NCBI GenBank assembly: GCA_900543885.1
Contig: UQTA01000002.1
Location: 52,704 to 116,703 of the forward strand
Source of the DNA: an uncultured Clostridium sp.
GTDB lineage: Bacteria > Bacillota > Clostridia > Lachnospirales > Lachnospiraceae
Length of the DNA: 64,000 nucleotides
Direction of reading: 5' to 3'
How positions within the stretch are numbered: position 1 is the first letter of the stretch; every line of letters begins with the position of its first letter. The notes beneath the pieces are model-generated. The model did not search any database, had not been told where the DNA came from, and saw only the letters and a list, made by a program, of their open reading frames with translations. Below are positions 60,777-64,000 of this stretch, in pieces. The translations under genes were made by a program, and so were the position numbers.

Positions 60777-61946
60777 CTATAACGCTTCCACAGCAGCACG
60801 AAGCTGCTCTAAAGCCTGTTTTAAAACACTTCTGGGACATGCCGCATTAAGACGCATATAACCGGAAAGACTTCTTCCGAATGTGTATCCATCGCTTAAT
60901 CCCAGGCCAGCCTTCTCTACCATAAAACGGCTCAGCTCTTCATTACTCATTCCCAACTCCCGGCAATCCAGCCATACCAGATAGGTAGCGTCCGGAACAT
61001 TAGGATGAATCTGAGGAATATATTTCTCACAGTAATCCTTGATAAAATCAAAGTTGTCGGAAATATATACCAGAAGCTGCTCCAGCCATTCCTCTCCTTC
61101 ATTAAATGCTGTCTCCATCGCAACGGAACTAACGGCATTGTTGCGGTGAATGTCCAGATTCATCCAGAACCTATCATACTTCGCCTTCAACTCCATATTA
61201 GGGAAGATAACCGCTGACGCCTGCAGGCCCGCCATGTTGAAGGTTTTGGTTCCGGAAATACAGCTGATTACGTTGGCTGCAATTTCCGGCGACAGCGTTG
61301 CTGTCGGAATATGCTTCTTTCCATGAAAAACCAAATCTGAATGAATCTCATCTGATACGATCAGCACATGATTTTTAATGCAGATCTCGCATAATCTGGT
61401 AAGCTGCTCTCTCTCCCATACAATTCCAAGGGGATTGTGAGGACTGCACAGGAAAAATATTTTCGCCTGTTTTACCTTCTCCTCAAAATCTTCAAAATCA
61501 ACATTCCAGTTCCCATCCGTCTCAACCAGCGGACTTTCAACCACTTCTCTGCCCCAGCCCTCTGTCACATCATAAAACTCGGAGTAAACCGGTGTCTGAA
61601 TCAGTACCTTATCTTCTGGTTCTGTAAAAACCTCCACTATAGAAGATAATGTAGGTACTACTCCAAGGCTGAAACTGATTTTAGACTTATCGATCTCCCA
61701 GCCATTGCGGCGTTTCTGCCAACCGCAGACTGCCTCATAATAAGAAGCAGGTCTGGAGGTGTAGCCCCAGATTCCTTCCTCTGCTTTTGCCTTTACGGCA
61801 TCAATAATGGGCTGCGCCGTCTTAAAGTCCATGTCCGCAATCCACAGCGGAATCACATCTTTTCTTCCAAACTTCTTTTCTCTCTCGTCATATTTGGCGG
61901 AGCGGTTTTTGCTCCGGTCAATGACCTCGTCAAAATTGTATTTCAA
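60777..61946 (-). CDS. PLP-dependent aminotransferase/C-S lyase, PatB/MalY type
   Basis: I favour a TTG start at 61946 (389 aa, LKYNFDEVIDR) because AAGGAG lies 5 bases before it; the ATG at 61988 has no spacing for its GAGGA. It is a fold-type I PLP enzyme with IPLWIADMDF, the GVVPTLSS substrate loop, SPHNPLGIVW, SDEIHSDLVF (PLP ring Asp) and the Schiff-base Lys in SGTKTFNMAGLQ (~residue 233). This is the PatB/MalY (cystathionine beta-lyase) group that cuts C-S bonds to pyruvate, ammonia and a thiol. It is the first gene after a sigma-54 promoter. Confidence 0.9.
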   Translation of the reverse strand: MKYNFDEVIDRSKNRSAKYDEREKKFGRKDVIPLWIADMDFKTAQPIIDAVKAKAEEGIWGYTSRPASYYEAVCGWQKRRNGWEIDKSKISFSLGVVPTLSSIVEVFTEPEDKVLIQTPVYSEFYDVTEGWGREVVESPLVETDGNWNVDFEDFEEKVKQAKIFFLCSPHNPLGIVWEREQLTRLCEICIKNHVLIVSDEIHSDLVFHGKKHIPTATLSPEIAANVISCISGTKTFNMAGLQASAVIFPNMELKAKYDRFWMNLDIHRNNAVSSVAMETAFNEGEEWLEQLLVYISDNFDFIKDYCEKYIPQIHPNVPDATYLVWLDCRELGMSNEELSRFMVEKAGLGLSDGYTFGRSLSGYMRLNAACPRSVLKQALEQLRAAVEAL

Positions 61947-62039
61947 TTCTCTCCTTTCCTGCCGGAGCCCTGCAGTGCTCTGCGACATTCCTCTTCATTT
62001 TACCGCCCGTTTCCTTTCGGGCCGCTGCTTATTTATACA

Positions 62040-62054
62040 GCAAGATTCATGCCA
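62040..62054 (-). promoter_or_regulatory. Sigma-54 (-24/-12) promoter of the lyase-AbgT operon
   Basis: On the minus strand TGGCATGAATCTTGC matches TGGCAYR-N4-TTGC with the obligatory GG-N10-GC spacing, about 95 bp before the lyase start. A CCCG-CGGG hairpin follows in the leader. A sigma-54 activator gene lies directly upstream. Confidence 0.88.
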
Positions 62055-62122
62055 ATTCTGAAAAGCACGCATTTTCCCCATTTCTTTTTTACTTCCGCTT
62101 CCAAAACGTAGGCTTTAATTGG

Positions 62123-64000
62123 TTATTTGGTCATTTGGTTATTTTCCCACATTTTTTGACCAATTTCTGTGATGCGGCTGCCGCCTCTTCCCCTGCTCAC
62201 GGTGGCAAAACCCTTTTGCGCCATCAATGCCAGAATATCTCTTATTTTCTTCTGTGACAATGCAGCCTTCTGCTGTCTTGCCGTCTCCAGTATCACCTCC
62301 CTGCCGACAGGATTCCCCTCCTTTTCCGCCTTATAAAGCTGTCCCAGCACAAACCAGAAAGCCGGACTATACTCCAGATCACTTTTTTCTAAATTCTGAT
62401 TCCTGGCTGCCGGTCTTTCCTGTCCCGCCAGACGCAGAAAAGTTACCGGCAGATCCTCACGCTTGATTACCTTTTCTCCTGTAAAACACAGATACTCTAC
62501 CACATTCTGAAGCTCCCGGATATTTCCGGGCCAGGAATAATGAAACAGGAGCTGTCTCACCTCAGCAGACAGTGAAAATTCTCCGCCTGTGCGGCTGCGG
62601 AAATGCTCCAAAAGCAGCTGTATATCCCCCTCTCGTTCCCGTAACGGCGGTATGAGGATTGGAAGTGTGCTCAACCGGTAATACAGATCCCTGCGGAAGC
62701 TTCCGTTCTCCACCCGCTCCTCCAGGCTCTCATTTGTGGCCGCCACAATACGCACGTTCACATTAATGATCTGATTTCCGCCTACACGCATGATTTCCCG
62801 CTCCTGCAAAACGCGCAGAAGCTTTACCTGCATGGCCATGCTCATTCCCTCGACCTCATCCAGAAACAGAGTTCCCTCATGGGCAAACTCAAAAAGGCCG
62901 GGACGGCCTCCTTTTTTTGCCCCGGTAAAAGCACCTTCCTCATAGCCAAAAAGCTCGCTTTCCAGAAGATTTTCCGGCATGGCGGCTACATTGATGGCCA
63001 CAAAAGGGCCATCTCTGCGGCTGGAGGCCAGATGAACTGCGTGAGCGAAAATTTCCTTTCCGGTTCCTGTCTCTCCGATTAAAAGTATGGGCGATTCCGT
63101 CTGGGCCATGCTCCTTAAGATCGTTTTGGTTTTCTCAATAATCTGGGATTTTCCGACTACATCCTCAAAATTATACTTCGCCCGGTAGCCCTTGGTTCGC
63201 AGCTGACTTCGCAGCTCATTTTGCTTTTTTTCCAGCTCGCTTAATGGCTGAAGAGTGGAAAAAGCGCCGATACATCGGCCGCCCCGCATAACTGGAACCA
63301 CTGTCATATTGATATTTGCCGCATTAATACGAATCAGGCGCTCCAGAACCTGCGTCTGTTCACGGATACATTTTTCAAAAGGAATATATGGAAAAATCTG
63401 TTCCGCCGGCCGCCCCAAAAGCATCCTGATTTTCATACCTGTAATAACCCTGGCTTTCTCATTGCAGGCAAAAATTTTCCCTTTTTCATTAACGCCGATT
63501 ACGCCCTCATCCAGAATTTCCAGAAGAAGACCCAACTGACTCTCCAGATTTCTGGAGCGCTGGAACATCTGCTCAAAGCTATAATTTCCGGAAGCCATAG
63601 AGTGAATATAATTCTGGAATTTTTTTTCTTCCATTACACTCTCTAATCCCAGTCGCAAAGCCGTTTCAATCATGGTATTTGCAGTACAGGGACGGCGACC
63701 GATATTGATGACCTGTTCCATCCCTGCAGGAACAAAATCCATCTCATCCGGCGTTATCGCCAGCTTTACATTCTCCGGCACCACATCATCCCAAAAAGTC
63801 GGTTCCATCGTAAATACATCCGGTCCGTAGGGAATGAATTGAAGCTGATTCACACCTGACTGCTCTAACTGCGTAATGGCCTCTCTGGCCATCTGGTGCG
63901 TAACATTGACAAACAGCGACCTGGTTCCTGCCGGAATTTCCTTCAGTCTGCGAATCACATCCTTGGAATATCCTCCATATATTTCCACCACCTGCCCGTC
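62123..64000 (-). CDS. Sigma-54 enhancer-binding regulator, PrpR type (5' end outside the window)
   Basis: At least 622 residues are visible, and the frame is open to the window edge. In order: the end of a PrpR N-terminal-like sensor domain, a PAS domain (residues ~150-260), a sigma-54 AAA+ domain with Walker A GETGTGKE (~304), the ESELFGYEEGAFTGA loop that contacts sigma-54 (~352), Walker B FLDEVEG and the arginine finger region SFRRDLYYRL. A C-terminal winged-helix-like part follows instead of a standard Fis helix-turn-helix. It most likely activates the sigma-54 promoter at 62040-62054. Confidence 0.92.
   Translation of the reverse strand, partial: DGQVVEIYGGYSKDVIRRLKEIPAGTRSLFVNVTHQMAREAITQLEQSGVNQLQFIPYGPDVFTMEPTFWDDVVPENVKLAITPDEMDFVPAGMEQVINIGRRPCTANTMIETALRLGLESVMEEKKFQNYIHSMASGNYSFEQMFQRSRNLESQLGLLLEILDEGVIGVNEKGKIFACNEKARVITGMKIRMLLGRPAEQIFPYIPFEKCIREQTQVLERLIRINAANINMTVVPVMRGGRCIGAFSTLQPLSELEKKQNELRSQLRTKGYRAKYNFEDVVGKSQIIEKTKTILRSMAQTESPILLIGETGTGKEIFAHAVHLASSRRDGPFVAINVAAMPENLLESELFGYEEGAFTGAKKGGRPGLFEFAHEGTLFLDEVEGMSMAMQVKLLRVLQEREIMRVGGNQIINVNVRIVAATNESLEERVENGSFRRDLYYRLSTLPILIPPLREREGDIQLLLEHFRSRTGGEFSLSAEVRQLLFHYSWPGNIRELQNVVEYLCFTGEKVIKREDLPVTFLRLAGQERPAARNQNLEKSDLEYSPAFWFVLGQLYKAEKEGNPVGREVILETARQQKAALSQKKIRDILALMAQKGFATVSRGRGGSRITEIGQKMWENNQMTK

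Overview
This window reads as a chromosomal segment of a low-to-mid GC Gram-positive anaerobe. The best fit is Lachnospiraceae (Clostridium cluster XIVa). The basis is the cold-shock/Hsp33 gene styles, the GGGtGRT gene pair, YesM/YesN two-component transport loci, and giant LPKTG surface proteins with MBG and InlB-type repeats. The genus cannot be fixed from sequence alone. I see no rRNA, tRNA, CRISPR array, complete IS element or prophage.

Layout. 1-2.7 kb: cspA, then hslO, a methyltransferase and a SEC-C protein on the minus strand. 2.7-3.4 kb: a gene-free stretch with two candidate small RNAs, each behind its own sigma-A-type promoter. 3.4-6.3 kb: a NifU-like protein with its GGGtGRT partner, and DegV. 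6.3-10.2 kb: a frameshifted aspartate-dehydrogenase-like gene, a LysR regulator divergent from an EamA transporter, a DUF4317-like gene, and the decayed remains of a second transporter copy. 10.3-18.7 kb: a cluster resembling fructoselysine (Amadori product) utilisation: FrlC-like epimerase, FrlD-like kinase, GntR/UTRA regulator, solute-binding protein, two permeases (the first split by an in-frame TGA), a PHP phosphatase, and a convergent FrlB-like SIS deglycase. Shared TGTTATATAWTGTAT-like sites lie at three of its promoters. 18.8-19.5 kb: a HEPN/MNT toxin-antitoxin pair.

19.6-26.6 kb (minus): a second carbohydrate ABC system with a YesM/YesN two-component pair and a CE15-type glucuronoyl esterase. 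26.7-29.2 kb: an inositol-monophosphatase-family gene and a C-terminally truncated AAA/PD-(D/E)XK protein. 29.4-32.9 kb: purE-purM-purN-purD. 33.2-48.7 kb: two giant LPKTG surface proteins (2494 and 2219 aa) flanking an Rpn-family nuclease gene. 49-53.4 kb: a RloA/AAA-type ATPase, a BTAD regulator, a GreA-family factor and a tRNA-dihydrouridine synthase. 53.6-55.7 kb: two tandem AEC transporters. 56-64 kb: an operon (PatB/MalY-type lyase, AbgT transporter, M24 peptidase, CoA-disulfide reductase-rhodanese) behind a -24/-12 sigma-54 promoter, with its probable PrpR-type enhancer-binding protein truncated by the window end.

The intergenic regions carry several fold-back (MITE-like) palindromic elements. 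Two of these share a hairpin whose inner stem differs by compensatory changes. At least four genes look damaged: AspDH (frameshift), the permease (nonsense), the AAA/nuclease gene (truncated) and the second transporter (remnant). Many regulatory signals are unusually clear, and positions are given for each.
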